Shown piece after piece: positions 15,300 through 23,486 of a DNA stretch of 37,407 nt. How positions within the stretch are numbered: the stretch's first letter is position 1; every line of letters begins with the position of its first letter. The position numbers and the translations under genes are program-made. A model generated the notes under the pieces. It ran no database searches. It worked only from the letters and a program-made list of their open reading frames with translations, and had not been told where the DNA came from. The DNA comes from Scybalocola_A sp900557175 (GTDB taxonomy: Bacteria; Bacillota; Clostridia; Lachnospirales; Lachnospiraceae), in assembly GCA_937890745.1 (NCBI GenBank), contig CALADH010000026.1, positions 1-37,407 of the forward strand. Direction: 5' to 3'.

Positions 15300-15576
15300 A
15301 AAACCGACGAGAAAGAGGAGTAAGCCTTTGTCTGATATCACAGAGAGCCGCTGATGGTGGGAATGCGGCATGGATGCGCTGGCTGAATGGGCTTTCGAGG
15401 GTGCTCTGAAATGACAAAAAGTAGGCAGCACCGGGAACCAAACCCGTTATCAATAAGGTGTGCATGTTAGTGCATAAAAGAGTGGACAATTGATTTGTCA
15501 ATTTGAGTGGTACCGCGATAATAAGATTTTATTACCGTCTCAAGTGCAGGAAAGCTGCGCCTGAGGCGGTTTTTTG
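15300..15576 (+). promoter_or_regulatory. T-box riboswitch, probably tryptophan-specific
   Basis: The T-box core AGTGGTACCGCG lies at 15506-15517 and is followed by a terminator. Upstream are stem I features: GAGGAGTAAG, CAGAGAGCCGC (around 15337), GGTGGGAATGCGGC, GAATGGGCTTTCGAG (15385-15399) and the closing CTCTG. In the usual GAA-NNN-CUUU-GAG context the specifier would be TGG (15388-15390), meaning tryptophan, which fits the trpXYZ-type genes downstream. An alternative reading places the specifier at ATG (15411-15413), methionine. The T in TGGTACC pairs best with an A discriminator base, so the amino acid remains a strong inference rather than proof. Confidence 0.88.
15535..15576 (+). terminator. 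T-box regulated terminator
   Basis: CCGTCTCA (15535-15542) pairs with TGAGGCGG (15562-15569, one G-T pair), with an inner GCAG/CTGC stem, followed by six T. In T-boxes, uncharged tRNA favours the antiterminator formed with the TGGTACCGCG strand. Confidence 0.85.
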
Positions 15577-15634
15577 TATATTGCGTATCACGCTTTATCT
15601 CCAGCTCGGTTTTGCCAAAACAGGAGGAATCATT

Positions 15635-16654
15635 ATGAAAAAAAATCTTATCACATCAATCTTTTGTATCTGTATGACCGCCGGCTTACTTTCAGGCTGC
15701 GGCAGCAAAAATACCGGTTCACCGGCATCATCCGGCGATGAAGCGACTTATACAATCGGTATCACACAGTATGCAGAGCACGGTTCTCTTGACAATTGCC
15801 GGGAAGGCTTTATTGAAGGCTTGAAAGCCGCAGGCTTTGAGGAAGGCAAAAACTTGACCATTGACTTCCAAAATGCACAGGCAGATTCAGGCGCTGCAAG
15901 CCAGATTGCATCTCAATTTGTTTCTGACAAGGTTGATTTAATATGCGCCATTGCCACACCGAGCGCCCAAAGCTGTATCAATGCTGCCATGGATACGGAT
16001 ATTCCTGTGATTTATACGGCGGTGACCGATCCCGTAGCCGCAGAGATTGCCGACGAAAGCAAAATGCCGACAAAAAATGCAACTGGCACTTCTGACAAGC
16101 TCCCTGTAGAGGCACAGCTTGATTTAATCCGCAAAGTATTGCCTGATGCTAAATCCATCGGTATTTTATATACAACAAGTGAAGTTAATTCAGAATCCGC
16201 CATTAAAGAATATAAAGAAAAAGCCGGCGATTACGGCTTTGAAATTGTCGAAGCCGGCATCAGTACAACAGCCGATATTCCTTTAGCAGCCGACAATATT
16301 CTCTCAAAGGTTGACTGCCTTACAAACCTGACAGACAACACTGTTGTTCAGGGACTTCCGACCATTCTTGCCAAAGCAAATGAAAAAAACATTCCTGTTT
16401 TCGGCAGTGAAATTGAACAGGTAAAGCTTGGGTGTCTCGCCGCAGCCGGTATTGATTACGTGGAGCTTGGCAAAAAAACCGGTGAAATGGCCGCAAAAGT
16501 TTTAAAAGGCGAAGCTTCCGCCAAAGATATGGCTTACGAAACATTTGACAGCTACAGCGTTTACTTTAATTCAAAGGCTGCCGAAAATCTTTCGCTGACC
16601 GTCGATGAGAGCGTTACAAAGGACGCAGAAATTTTTACAGAAATTACAGAATAA
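15635..16654 (+). CDS. trpX: TrpX-type ABC transporter substrate-binding lipoprotein
   Basis: 339 aa from ATG 15635, with AGGAGG eight bases upstream; the frame is open back to 15503 but that part is the T-box. A signal peptide ends in a lipobox, LLSGC (Cys22), so the protein is a membrane-anchored lipoprotein. The mature part is the ABC_sub_bind family: YTIGITQYAEHGSLDNCREGF, QNAQADSGAASQIASQFV, ATPSAQSC, YTAVTDPVAAEI and VFGSEIEQVKLGCLAAAGIDYVELG are family segments. In Firmicutes this family sits with TrpY and TrpZ and is often behind Trp T-boxes; transport of tryptophan, or possibly another aromatic amino acid, is inferred from family and leader. Confidence 0.85.
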   Translation: MKKNLITSIFCICMTAGLLSGCGSKNTGSPASSGDEATYTIGITQYAEHGSLDNCREGFIEGLKAAGFEEGKNLTIDFQNAQADSGAASQIASQFVSDKVDLICAIATPSAQSCINAAMDTDIPVIYTAVTDPVAAEIADESKMPTKNATGTSDKLPVEAQLDLIRKVLPDAKSIGILYTTSEVNSESAIKEYKEKAGDYGFEIVEAGISTTADIPLAADNILSKVDCLTNLTDNTVVQGLPTILAKANEKNIPVFGSEIEQVKLGCLAAAGIDYVELGKKTGEMAAKVLKGEASAKDMAYETFDSYSVYFNSKAAENLSLTVDESVTKDAEIFTEITE

Positions 16655-16681
16655 CTTACTTTTCAATGCAGGAGGGCTTTT

Positions 16682-17566
16682 ATGGATATCATTTTAGGCA
16701 TTTTGGAACAGGGCCTTATTTTCGGAATTATGGCACTTGGTGTATATATGACTTATAAAATATTGGACTTTCCTGACCTGACGGTAGACGGAAGCTTTCC
16801 TCTCGGCGCCGCCGTGGCTGCAGTCCTTGTAACGAAGGGCATAAACCCTTATTTGACACTGCTGATTTCTTTTGGCTGCGGCGTCCTTGCCGGTATGCTT
16901 ACCGGACTCATCCACGTCAAATTAAAGGTGCGCGATTTACTCTCCGGTATCATTATGATGACCGCTCTTTACACAATCAACTTAAAAATTGCAGGCAAAG
17001 CGAACCTGCCGCTTTTTTCAAAAGAAACGATTTTTGACAACCGTCTGTTAGACAGCTTTGTGCCGGAAAGCATAAAACCTTATATGACACTGATCATTAT
17101 CATTATTGTCACTTTCATTGCAAAATATTTACTGGACGCCTATTTAAAGACAAAATCCGGCTATCTTTTAAGAGCCGTCGGCGACAATGATCAGCTTGTC
17201 ACCTGCCTTGCCAAAGATGCCGGTCTTGTTAAAATTGTAGGGCTTGCCCTGTCCAACGGTCTTGTCGCCTTAGGCGGCGCCGTCTATGCCCACGAAGAAC
17301 GGTTTTTTGATATTTCCATGGGCACAGGCACAATCGTTATCGGCCTCGCAAGTGTCATTATTGGAACAAACCTTTTTAAAAATATAACTATTTTAAGAGC
17401 AACCTCATCGGTGCTTATCGGCTCAATCATTTACAAGGCCTGCGTCGCCGCCGCCATTGCCTGCGGTCTTGATTCATCGAGCATGAAACTGATTACCGCT
17501 ATTTTATTCTTAATTATCCTTGTTATCAGCATGGACAAAAAAAGGAAGGTGAAAACAAATGCTTGA
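16682..17566 (+). CDS. trpY: TrpY-type ABC transporter permease
   Basis: 294 aa, AGGAGG seven bases before the ATG. Eight or more hydrophobic segments, including GLIFGIMALGVYMTYKILDFPDLTVDG near the N-terminus and VGLALSNGLVALGGAVYAHEERFFDISMGTG, which are characteristic of the BPD_transp_2 permeases that partner with ABC_sub_bind proteins. It forms the membrane channel for the substrate delivered by TrpX. The gene follows trpX by 27 bp and overlaps trpZ by eight bases, so the three are translationally linked and share the T-box. Length and motifs are complete. Confidence 0.87.
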   Translation: MDIILGILEQGLIFGIMALGVYMTYKILDFPDLTVDGSFPLGAAVAAVLVTKGINPYLTLLISFGCGVLAGMLTGLIHVKLKVRDLLSGIIMMTALYTINLKIAGKANLPLFSKETIFDNRLLDSFVPESIKPYMTLIIIIIVTFIAKYLLDAYLKTKSGYLLRAVGDNDQLVTCLAKDAGLVKIVGLALSNGLVALGGAVYAHEERFFDISMGTGTIVIGLASVIIGTNLFKNITILRATSSVLIGSIIYKACVAAAIACGLDSSSMKLITAILFLIILVISMDKKRKVKTNA

Positions 17567-18332
17567 ATTAAAAAATATCAATAAATATTATAATCCGGGA
17601 ACCGTCAATGAAATGTGCCTTTTTAAGGATTTTAATCTGACGGTCAATAAGGGCGACTTTGTTTCAATTATCGGCAGCAACGGTTCCGGAAAAACCTCCC
17701 TTTTAAATATTATCTGCGGTACAATTCCTGTAGACAGCGGCTGTCTTATCATGGATGGCAAAGATATTACAAATGAGAAAAGCTATAAGCGCTACCGCCG
17801 TATCGGCCGCGTTTTTCAAAATCCGGCTCTTGGTACGTGTCCTGCAATGACAATTCTTGAAAATATGTCCATTGCCGACAACAAGGCAAAGTCTTTTAAC
17901 TTAAGACGAGGAACGGACAAAAAAAGAATTGACTATTATAAAACACTTTTATCCGACTTAAATCTCGGACTTGAAAATAAACTGGATGTCAAGGTCGGCT
18001 CTCTTTCCGGCGGACAGCGTCAGGCAATGGCGCTTTTGATGTCAACAATGACACCCATTGATTTTCTCATTCTTGACGAGCACACCGCCGCTTTAGATCC
18101 GAAAACAGCCGATTTAATTATGGAATTAACAGACAAACTTGTCCGTGAGAAACAGCTGACGACAATGATGGTTACCCATAATCTCCGCTATGCCGTTGAA
18201 TATGGCAGCCGGCTTTTAATGATGCATCAGGGCGAGGCTGTCATTGACGCCGACGGCAAAGAAAAAAAGCAGCTCACCATCGATGACCTGCTCGGACAAT
18301 TTAACCGTATCAGCATTGAATGCGGAAACTAA
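17559..18332 (+). CDS. trpZ: TrpZ-type ABC transporter ATPase
   Basis: 257 aa; the ATG lies inside the end of trpY and has AAGGAAGGTG upstream. All ABC motifs are present: Walker A GSNGSGKTS, Q-loop region RVFQNPALGT, signature LSGGQRQ, Walker B LILDEHTAALDP and the switch VTHN. It couples ATP hydrolysis to uptake through TrpY on the cytoplasmic face. A single copy suggests a homodimer. A bidirectional terminator follows directly after the stop. Confidence 0.9.
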   Translation: MLELKNINKYYNPGTVNEMCLFKDFNLTVNKGDFVSIIGSNGSGKTSLLNIICGTIPVDSGCLIMDGKDITNEKSYKRYRRIGRVFQNPALGTCPAMTILENMSIADNKAKSFNLRRGTDKKRIDYYKTLLSDLNLGLENKLDVKVGSLSGGQRQAMALLMSTMTPIDFLILDEHTAALDPKTADLIMELTDKLVREKQLTTMMVTHNLRYAVEYGSRLLMMHQGEAVIDADGKEKKQLTIDDLLGQFNRISIECGN

Positions 18333-18380
18333 AAAAGGCGCAAGGGGCAGTCTCTGTGATTTGTCCCTTGCGCCATCTTT
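18331..18380. terminator. Bidirectional terminator between trpZ and nrdG
   Basis: GGCGCAAGGG (from 18337) and CCCTTGCGCC (to 18374) form a strong stem extended by CA/TG. ATCTTTTT follows on the plus strand and six T follow on the minus strand, so it serves both converging genes. Confidence 0.88.
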
Positions 18381-18911
18381 TTATCCGTTATACCCTTCCA
18401 TCAAAACAACTTTCCCCTCTTTTAATGACTTCTGAACGTCAATCGTGCGCTGGTTTGATGAACCCTTAAACCGCAGAGAAAGGCTTTTTAATTCTTCCAC
18501 GAATTTGCCGTCCACCATCACATCAAAATAAGATAAAAGCGCTCTCGTTTCCGGCCACTTCTCATACATATTTTCTAAAATATCCTTATCAAAAAGATAA
18601 CCGGTAAAACACCATATGCTCTTATGAGGATATGTTTCCCGAATACGTTTTACAAGCGGCAGAAGCCCTTTCTGATTGACATACTCCATCGGCTCACCGC
18701 CAAGGAGGGTAATGCCGCCCACGTAATCCGGCTTCATATATTCAATAATCTGATCGGCCTCTTTTTCCGTAAATTCATTGCCGAATTTAAAATCCCACGC
18801 TTCCTCGTTGAAACAGTTTTTACAGCGGTGATTACAGCCGCTGACAAAAAGAGAAACACGAACGCCCGGACCATTGGCAACATCATATTGTTTAATATCT
18901 GCATAATACAT
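18381..18911 (-). CDS. nrdG: Anaerobic ribonucleoside-triphosphate reductase activating protein
   Basis: 176 aa from ATG 18911; upstream codons in the same frame belong to the end of nrdD and are rejected. MYYADIKQYDVANGPGVRVSLFVSGC is the standard start, with the radical-SAM motif C26-x3-C30-x2-C33 (CNHRCKNC) binding a [4Fe-4S] cluster, then GGITLLGGEP (SAM-binding GGE). It uses S-adenosylmethionine to create the glycyl radical on NrdD and works only without oxygen. AAAGGAAG lies about 11 bases upstream, slightly distant. It starts 17 bp after nrdD and ends at the bidirectional terminator. Confidence 0.94.
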   Translation of the reverse strand: MYYADIKQYDVANGPGVRVSLFVSGCNHRCKNCFNEEAWDFKFGNEFTEKEADQIIEYMKPDYVGGITLLGGEPMEYVNQKGLLPLVKRIRETYPHKSIWCFTGYLFDKDILENMYEKWPETRALLSYFDVMVDGKFVEELKSLSLRFKGSSNQRTIDVQKSLKEGKVVLMEGYNG

Positions 18912-18928
18912 GGCAGAAAACTTCCTTT

Positions 18929-21055
18929 CTACAGATGCAGCACTCTGGCTTTGATTTCTTTTGTTTTTCCGACGTTCCAGAAGTTTTCGCCGAGGTAGCC
19001 GCATGTTCTTCTTGTGACGTTCATTTTGGCGTGATCTTTATTGCCGCACTGCGGGCATTCCCATTCATTATCATCATTGATGATAATTTCGCCGTCGTAG
19101 CCGCACACGTGGCAGTAATCAGATTTTGTATTAAACTCGGCATACTGGATATTGTCATAAATAAACTTGACAACTTCCTCAAGCGCCTCAAGATTGTGAC
19201 GCATATTCGGTATTTCCACATAAGAAATCGCACCGCCGGAAGAAATCTTCTGGAACTGGCTCTCAAATGTGAACTTGCTGAAGGCGTCTATTTTTTCGCG
19301 GACATCGACATGATAAGAGTTTGTATAATAGCCCTTGTCTGTCACATCCTCAATTTCACCGAAGCGCTCCAGATCAATTCTTGCGAAACGGTAGCAGAGT
19401 GACTCTGCCGGCGTGCCGTAAAGTCCGAAATGAATACCTGTATCTTTTTTCCATGTATCTGTTGCCTCTCTTAAACGGTTCATCACGCGAAGGGCAAATT
19501 CAAGTCCTTCAGGCTCTGTATGGCTGACACCCTTCATCAGCTTTGTCACCTCATAAAGGCCGATATAACCTAAGGAAATGGTTGAATAGCCGTTTAATAA
19601 AAGCTTGTCAATCTTCTCACCCTTTTTAAGGCGGGCAATAGCGCCGTACTGCCAGTGAATCGGACTCACATCCGATGTCGTGCCCATCAATGCATTATGG
19701 CGGCACATCAGCGCTTCATAACAAAGGTCAAGACGCTCGTCAAGAAGCTTCCAGAAAACATCCTCATCACCCTTTGCAATAATACCAATCTGAGGCAGGT
19801 TTAAGCTGACAACGCCCTGATTAAAACGTCCCTCAAATTTATATTCCCCGTTCTCATCCTTCCACGGTGTTAAGAAGCTCCGGCAGCCCATACAGCTGAA
19901 AACATTGCCCTCATAGTTTTCACGCATTTTCTTTGCGGAAATATAATCCGGGTAAAGACGTTTTGCAGAGCATTTTACGGCAAGTTTTGTAATATAGTCA
20001 TACTTTCCGCCCTTTAAGCAGTTATGCTCGTCAAGAACATAAATAAGTTTAGGAAATGCCGGTGTGACATAAACACCCATCTCATTTTTAATACCTTCAA
20101 GCCGCTGTCTTAAAATCTCCTCGATAATCATGGCATTTTCTTCCACGTACTCATCGTTCGGATCAAGATTTAAAAACAATGTAACAAACGGTGACTGGCC
20201 GTTTGTTGTCATTAATGTATTAATCTGATACTGGATTGTCTGAACGCCCGACTTTAACTCATCCTTTAATCTCAGACGGACAATTCTCTCAACGGTTTCA
20301 TTATCAAGGCTGTCGCCAAATTCCTCTGTCACAGCCGCTTTATATTTATTGTAGCTCTTTCTTAAATATTTTCCGAGATGACGCACATCGACAGACTGAC
20401 CGCCGTACTGGCTGCTTGCCACTGCCGAAATAATCTGTGTCATGACAGTGCAGGCCACCTGAAAGCTTTTCGGACTTTCAATAAGCTTGCCATTCATCAC
20501 AGTACCATTATCAAGCATGTCTTTAATATTAATGAGACAGCAGTTAAAAATAGACTGTACAAAATAGTCGGCGTCATGGAAATGAAGCACACCTTCCTCA
20601 TGCGCTTTTGTAATCTTCTCCGGGAGAAGCAGACGTTTTGTCAAGTCCTTTGACACCTCGCCGGCAATCAAATCTCTCTGGGTTGAAGCGACAACCGCAT
20701 TTTTATTGGAGTTTTCCTCCATGACATCCTTATTGCTGTTTTTAATCAGGCTAAGAATTGAATCATCCGTTGTATTTGCCTTACGCACAAGTTCTCTTTT
20801 GTAGCGGTAAATAATATACGCTTTCGCCAAGTCAAACTTACCCTCTGCCATGAGACGCTGCTCGATAATATCCTGTATATCCTCAACAAGCATACGCTTG
20901 CGGTTTTTACTCTCAATATATGTGACAATTTCCTCAATTTTATCTTCTGTCACCTTTTCCTCGTCCGGCACCTCTGCATTCGCTTTGCTGATCGCCATTA
21001 TAATCTTACTCCGGTTATACGCCACTTCCCGTCCGTCTCTTTTAATAATCCTCAT
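18929..21055 (-). CDS. nrdD: Anaerobic (class III) ribonucleoside-triphosphate reductase
   Basis: 708 aa. ATG 21055 is preferred over ATG 21064, which sits only about two bases from GAAGGAGA; the chosen start has normal spacing and yields MRIIKRDGREVAYNRSKI. Residues 1-90 are an ATP-cone, the allosteric regulator. The catalytic barrel follows (LHFHDADYFVQSIFNCCLIN, GGQSVDVRHLGKYL, VSLNLPQIGI). Near the C-terminus CHVCG and CPQCG form a zinc site, then RRTCGYLG carries the radical glycine (G686). It reduces NTPs to dNTPs in anaerobic cells, with NrdG as activase. Two NrdR-like boxes overlap its promoter. Confidence 0.96.
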   Translation of the reverse strand: MRIIKRDGREVAYNRSKIIMAISKANAEVPDEEKVTEDKIEEIVTYIESKNRKRMLVEDIQDIIEQRLMAEGKFDLAKAYIIYRYKRELVRKANTTDDSILSLIKNSNKDVMEENSNKNAVVASTQRDLIAGEVSKDLTKRLLLPEKITKAHEEGVLHFHDADYFVQSIFNCCLINIKDMLDNGTVMNGKLIESPKSFQVACTVMTQIISAVASSQYGGQSVDVRHLGKYLRKSYNKYKAAVTEEFGDSLDNETVERIVRLRLKDELKSGVQTIQYQINTLMTTNGQSPFVTLFLNLDPNDEYVEENAMIIEEILRQRLEGIKNEMGVYVTPAFPKLIYVLDEHNCLKGGKYDYITKLAVKCSAKRLYPDYISAKKMRENYEGNVFSCMGCRSFLTPWKDENGEYKFEGRFNQGVVSLNLPQIGIIAKGDEDVFWKLLDERLDLCYEALMCRHNALMGTTSDVSPIHWQYGAIARLKKGEKIDKLLLNGYSTISLGYIGLYEVTKLMKGVSHTEPEGLEFALRVMNRLREATDTWKKDTGIHFGLYGTPAESLCYRFARIDLERFGEIEDVTDKGYYTNSYHVDVREKIDAFSKFTFESQFQKISSGGAISYVEIPNMRHNLEALEEVVKFIYDNIQYAEFNTKSDYCHVCGYDGEIIINDDNEWECPQCGNKDHAKMNVTRRTCGYLGENFWNVGKTKEIKARVLHL

Positions 21056-21159
21056 CCTAATCATTCTCCTTCATCTATATCCCACGCCTTACGGCGTCTT
21101 TGTTTTTGAACCGATGTCCATTATATCACTGCCTTCCATAAAAAGCTATACGGAAAACT

Positions 21160-21205
21160 ACACAAAATATAGTTTTTATAAGTTTTTTGACACAATATAT
21201 AGTAT
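21160..21205 (-). promoter_or_regulatory. nrdD promoter with two NrdR boxes
   Basis: ACACAATATATAGTAT (21190-21205) and ACACAAAATATAGTTT (21160-21175) both fit the NrdR consensus (ACACwATATATwGTGT type) and are 30 bp apart, about three helical turns, as is usual for NrdR box pairs. On the minus strand they cover TTGTGT (21190-21195), 18 bases, TATATT (21166-21171), so binding would block RNA polymerase when dATP is plentiful. Confidence 0.82.
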
Positions 21206-21231
21206 TTTTACAAAACCCTTGATTTTACGGC

Positions 21232-21265
21232 AAAAAATCAGGGTGCCGCAACTGCGACACCCTGA
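21232..21265 (-). terminator. Intrinsic terminator of the nifS-nifU operon
   Basis: TCAGGGTG (21238-21245) and CACCCTGA (21258-21265) form a stem extended by CGCA/TGCG around a short loop; six T follow on the minus strand (21232-21237). Confidence 0.85.
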
Positions 21266-21307
21266 AATCCAATTTGTCAATATGGAATATTTACCAAAAA
21301 ACAATTT

Positions 21308-21727
21308 TTATTCGCTGATATCTGCCTTCGGTTTTTCAAGTCCCTCAATTGTAATGCCATGCTTTTCAGCATAATCCCAAAGCGCTGCATGAATCGCTTC
21401 CTCGGCAAGCAGTGAACAGTGGATCTTTACCGGAGGCAGCCCGTCAAGCGCTTCCATCACAGCTTTATTTGTTACCTTTAAAGCTTCCTGAATTGTCTTG
21501 CCCTTCACAAGCTCTGTTGCCATGCTGCTTGTCGCTACAGCCGCACCGCAGCCGTATGTTTTAAACTTAACGTCCTGAATAATGCCGTTATCATCAATAT
21601 CAAGATACATTCTCATAATATCGCCGCACTTGGCATTGCCTACCGTACCTACGCCGCTGGCATTTTCAATTTCACCCATATTTCTCGGATTTTCAAAATG
21701 GTCTAACACCTTTTCACTATACATCAT
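21308..21727 (-). CDS. nifU: IscU/NifU-type iron-sulfur cluster scaffold
   Basis: 139 aa; two consecutive ATGs (21727 and 21724) follow GGAGGAAAG, either may be used. The N-terminal YSEKVLDHFENPRNMGEIE and the three ligand cysteines C34 (GNAKCGD), C60 (YGCGAA) and C104 (KIHCSLLAEEAI) identify the IscU-like scaffold, short form without the NifU central ferredoxin and C-terminal Nfu domains. It assembles iron-sulfur clusters from sulfur delivered by NifS, encoded 14 bp upstream. GDIMR gives the conserved Asp near C34. The extra C-terminal tail (GLEKPKADISE) is acidic and not conserved in my memory of the family. Confidence 0.93.
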   Translation of the reverse strand: MMYSEKVLDHFENPRNMGEIENASGVGTVGNAKCGDIMRMYLDIDDNGIIQDVKFKTYGCGAAVATSSMATELVKGKTIQEALKVTNKAVMEALDGLPPVKIHCSLLAEEAIHAALWDYAEKHGITIEGLEKPKADISE

Positions 21728-21741
21728 CTTTCCTCCGCTTC

Positions 21742-22932
21742 TTAAAATTCTTCTGTTCCGTGTTTTACAAAATCTTCATAGAGCGGTGACATACCTCTTA
21801 AGCGCTCTACAATTTTCTTTAATTCATCCACTGTATAATCTACATCTTCCTTTGTTGTCTCGTCGCTCAATGTCAGTCTTAATGAACCATGGGCAATAGC
21901 ATGAGGCAGACCGATCGCTAAAAGCACATGAGACGGATCAAGAGAACCCGATGTACATGCTGAACCACTGGAGCCGCAAATACCCTTCATATCAAGCATC
22001 ATCAAAAGAGCCTCGCCCTCAATAAAACGGATGCTTACATTAACATTGTTCGGAAGCCGCTTCTGACTGTGGCCGTTAAGGCGCACATACGGAATTTCCT
22101 TGAGAATACGCGCAATCATATAATCCCGAAGCTCTGCTTCATAGGCTGCCCGCGCATCCATCTTTGCCACTGCCTCAGCCGCAGCCGCGCCAAGTCCGAC
22201 AATACCCGGAACATTTTCAGTACCGGCACGGCGTCCGCGCTCCTGCTGTCCGCCATGGATCAGATTTGTCAGACGGATGCCTTTTCGTACATATAAAAAT
22301 CCGATACCCTTAGGGCCGTTAATCTTGTGACCGCTGGCACTTAACATATCAATGTTATCCTTATTCACATCAATCGGGCAATGTCCAAACGCCTGAACCG
22401 CATCTGTATGGAAAAGAACGCCGTGCTTCTTTGCAATGGCTCCGATTTCTCTGACCGGCTGAAGTGTACCGATTTCATTATTGGCCGCCATCACTGTAAT
22501 AAGAATCGTATCCGGGCGAATCGCCGCTTCCAGCTCGTCCAGTTTAATAATACCGTCCGCATCCACGCCGACATACGTCACCTCAAAACCGTGCTTTTCA
22601 AGATATTCGCACGTATGAAGCACTGCATGATGCTCGATTGCCGATGTAATGATATGCTTTCCTTTTTTAGAAAGATTTTCAGCAGACATCTTAATCGCCC
22701 AGTTATCTGCCTCTGAACCGCCGGCTGTAAAATAAATTTCCTCCGGCTTTGCGCCGATAGCTTTGGCAACAGCTGCCCGCGCATCATCGACCGCCATCTT
22801 TGCCTCGCCGCCAATGCTGTAAATACTGCTCGGATTGCCGTAATGCTCACTAAAATACGGAAGCATCGCTTTTAAGACTTCCGGGCTTGTCTTTGTTGTC
22901 GCCGCATTATCTAAATAAACAACTCTGCTCAT
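21742..22932 (-). CDS. nifS: Cysteine desulfurase
   Basis: 396 aa with AGGAGG before ATG 22932. VVYLDNAATTKTSPEVL is the standard start; HTDAVQAFGH and SASGHKINGPKGIG contain the PLP-binding lysine; GTENVPGIVG and the C-terminal active-site loop CGSSGSACTSGS contain the catalytic cysteine. The loop contains SSGSACTSG, as in NifS/IscS group I enzymes. It takes sulfur from cysteine, forms a persulfide and hands it to the scaffold NifU. The gene has its own promoter with a candidate IscR site, 146 bp after iscR. Confidence 0.95.
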   Translation of the reverse strand: MSRVVYLDNAATTKTSPEVLKAMLPYFSEHYGNPSSIYSIGGEAKMAVDDARAAVAKAIGAKPEEIYFTAGGSEADNWAIKMSAENLSKKGKHIITSAIEHHAVLHTCEYLEKHGFEVTYVGVDADGIIKLDELEAAIRPDTILITVMAANNEIGTLQPVREIGAIAKKHGVLFHTDAVQAFGHCPIDVNKDNIDMLSASGHKINGPKGIGFLYVRKGIRLTNLIHGGQQERGRRAGTENVPGIVGLGAAAAEAVAKMDARAAYEAELRDYMIARILKEIPYVRLNGHSQKRLPNNVNVSIRFIEGEALLMMLDMKGICGSSGSACTSGSLDPSHVLLAIGLPHAIAHGSLRLTLSDETTKEDVDYTVDELKKIVERLRGMSPLYEDFVKHGTEEF

Positions 22933-22966
22933 GGAAATTTTCCTCCTGAAAAATAGTTTATTTTTA

Positions 22967-22985
22967 ATTCCTAGTCATTAAGTAT
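22967..22985 (-). promoter_or_regulatory. Candidate IscR/Rrf2 operator
   Basis: ATTCCTAGTCATTAAGTAT is an imperfect dyad (ATTCCTAGT against ATACTTAAT in inverse; seven of nine positions agree). It lies just downstream of the predicted nifS start site, and the Rrf2-type regulator gene iscR is the adjacent upstream gene. The assignment is inference from position and Rrf2-like AT-rich dyad shape. Confidence 0.55.
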
Positions 22986-23001
22986 GATTTGTTATGTTTT
23001 T

Positions 23002-23030
23002 ATATTAGCACTGACTCCGGCCGTTGTCAA
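23002..23030 (-). promoter_or_regulatory. nifS-nifU promoter
   Basis: TTGACA (23025-23030), 17 bases, TAATAT (23002-23007). Start near 22995, in front of the candidate operator. Confidence 0.8.
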
Positions 23031-23078
23031 GATGAATTGTTGGCAGATTGACAGATGAATTATTCCATGATTGAAAAA

Positions 23079-23486
23079 CTAATTTCTGCACATAAGGTCT
23101 GCCAGTGAATGACTGTCAAGCACCTTATTGACAGCTTCATCCAATTCTTCCCAAAGCGGACGCAGCAGGCATATATTCTCCTTTTCACACGGTGTTTTAT
23201 CCGCACTCACACATTCTACAGGAGATATGCCGCCCTCAGCCGCTCTTAAAATCTCGCCGACCGAATAATCCTTTGGGCATCGCGTCAGAAAATAACCGCC
23301 CTGACTGCCGCGCACGCTTTTTACGAGATCTGACTTTACAAGCGACGATATAATCTGCTCAATATACTTTACCGAAATATCCTGTCTTCCCGAAATACTT
23401 TTAATGCTGACAGGACGCTCTCCTGTATTTTCTGCTAAATCTATCATAATTTTTAAGGCATAACGCCCTTTAGTTGATATCATCAT
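23079..23486 (-). CDS. iscR: Rrf2-family iron-sulfur regulator
   Basis: 135 aa from ATG 23486 (GAGGAGG eight bases upstream; ATG 23483 is the next codon and also possible). MISTKGRYALKIMIDLA and ISVKYIEQIISSLVKSDLVKSVRGSQGGYFL form the winged helix of Rrf2 proteins. The segment ECVSADKTPCEKENIC provides three cysteines, as in cluster-binding IscR, unlike the cysteine-free CymR type. It probably senses iron-sulfur status and controls nifSU through the site at 22967-22985. Its 5' end overlaps the stop of the DUF3810 gene by 17 bp, so the two are translationally coupled. Confidence is high for the family, moderate for the IscR role. Confidence 0.88.
   Translation of the reverse strand: MMISTKGRYALKIMIDLAENTGERPVSIKSISGRQDISVKYIEQIISSLVKSDLVKSVRGSQGGYFLTRCPKDYSVGEILRAAEGGISPVECVSADKTPCEKENICLLRPLWEELDEAVNKVLDSHSLADLMCRN

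Noticed and set aside
15411..15413. ATG as the T-box specifier (methionine)
   Set aside because: Kept only as a second choice: the GAA-TGG-GCTTTCGAG context and the trpXYZ genes fit tryptophan better. The discriminator-base argument leaves some doubt.
15503..15634. N-terminal extension of TrpX
   Set aside because: The extra codons overlap the T-box core and terminator; ATG 15635 has AGGAGG and is followed by a proper lipoprotein signal.
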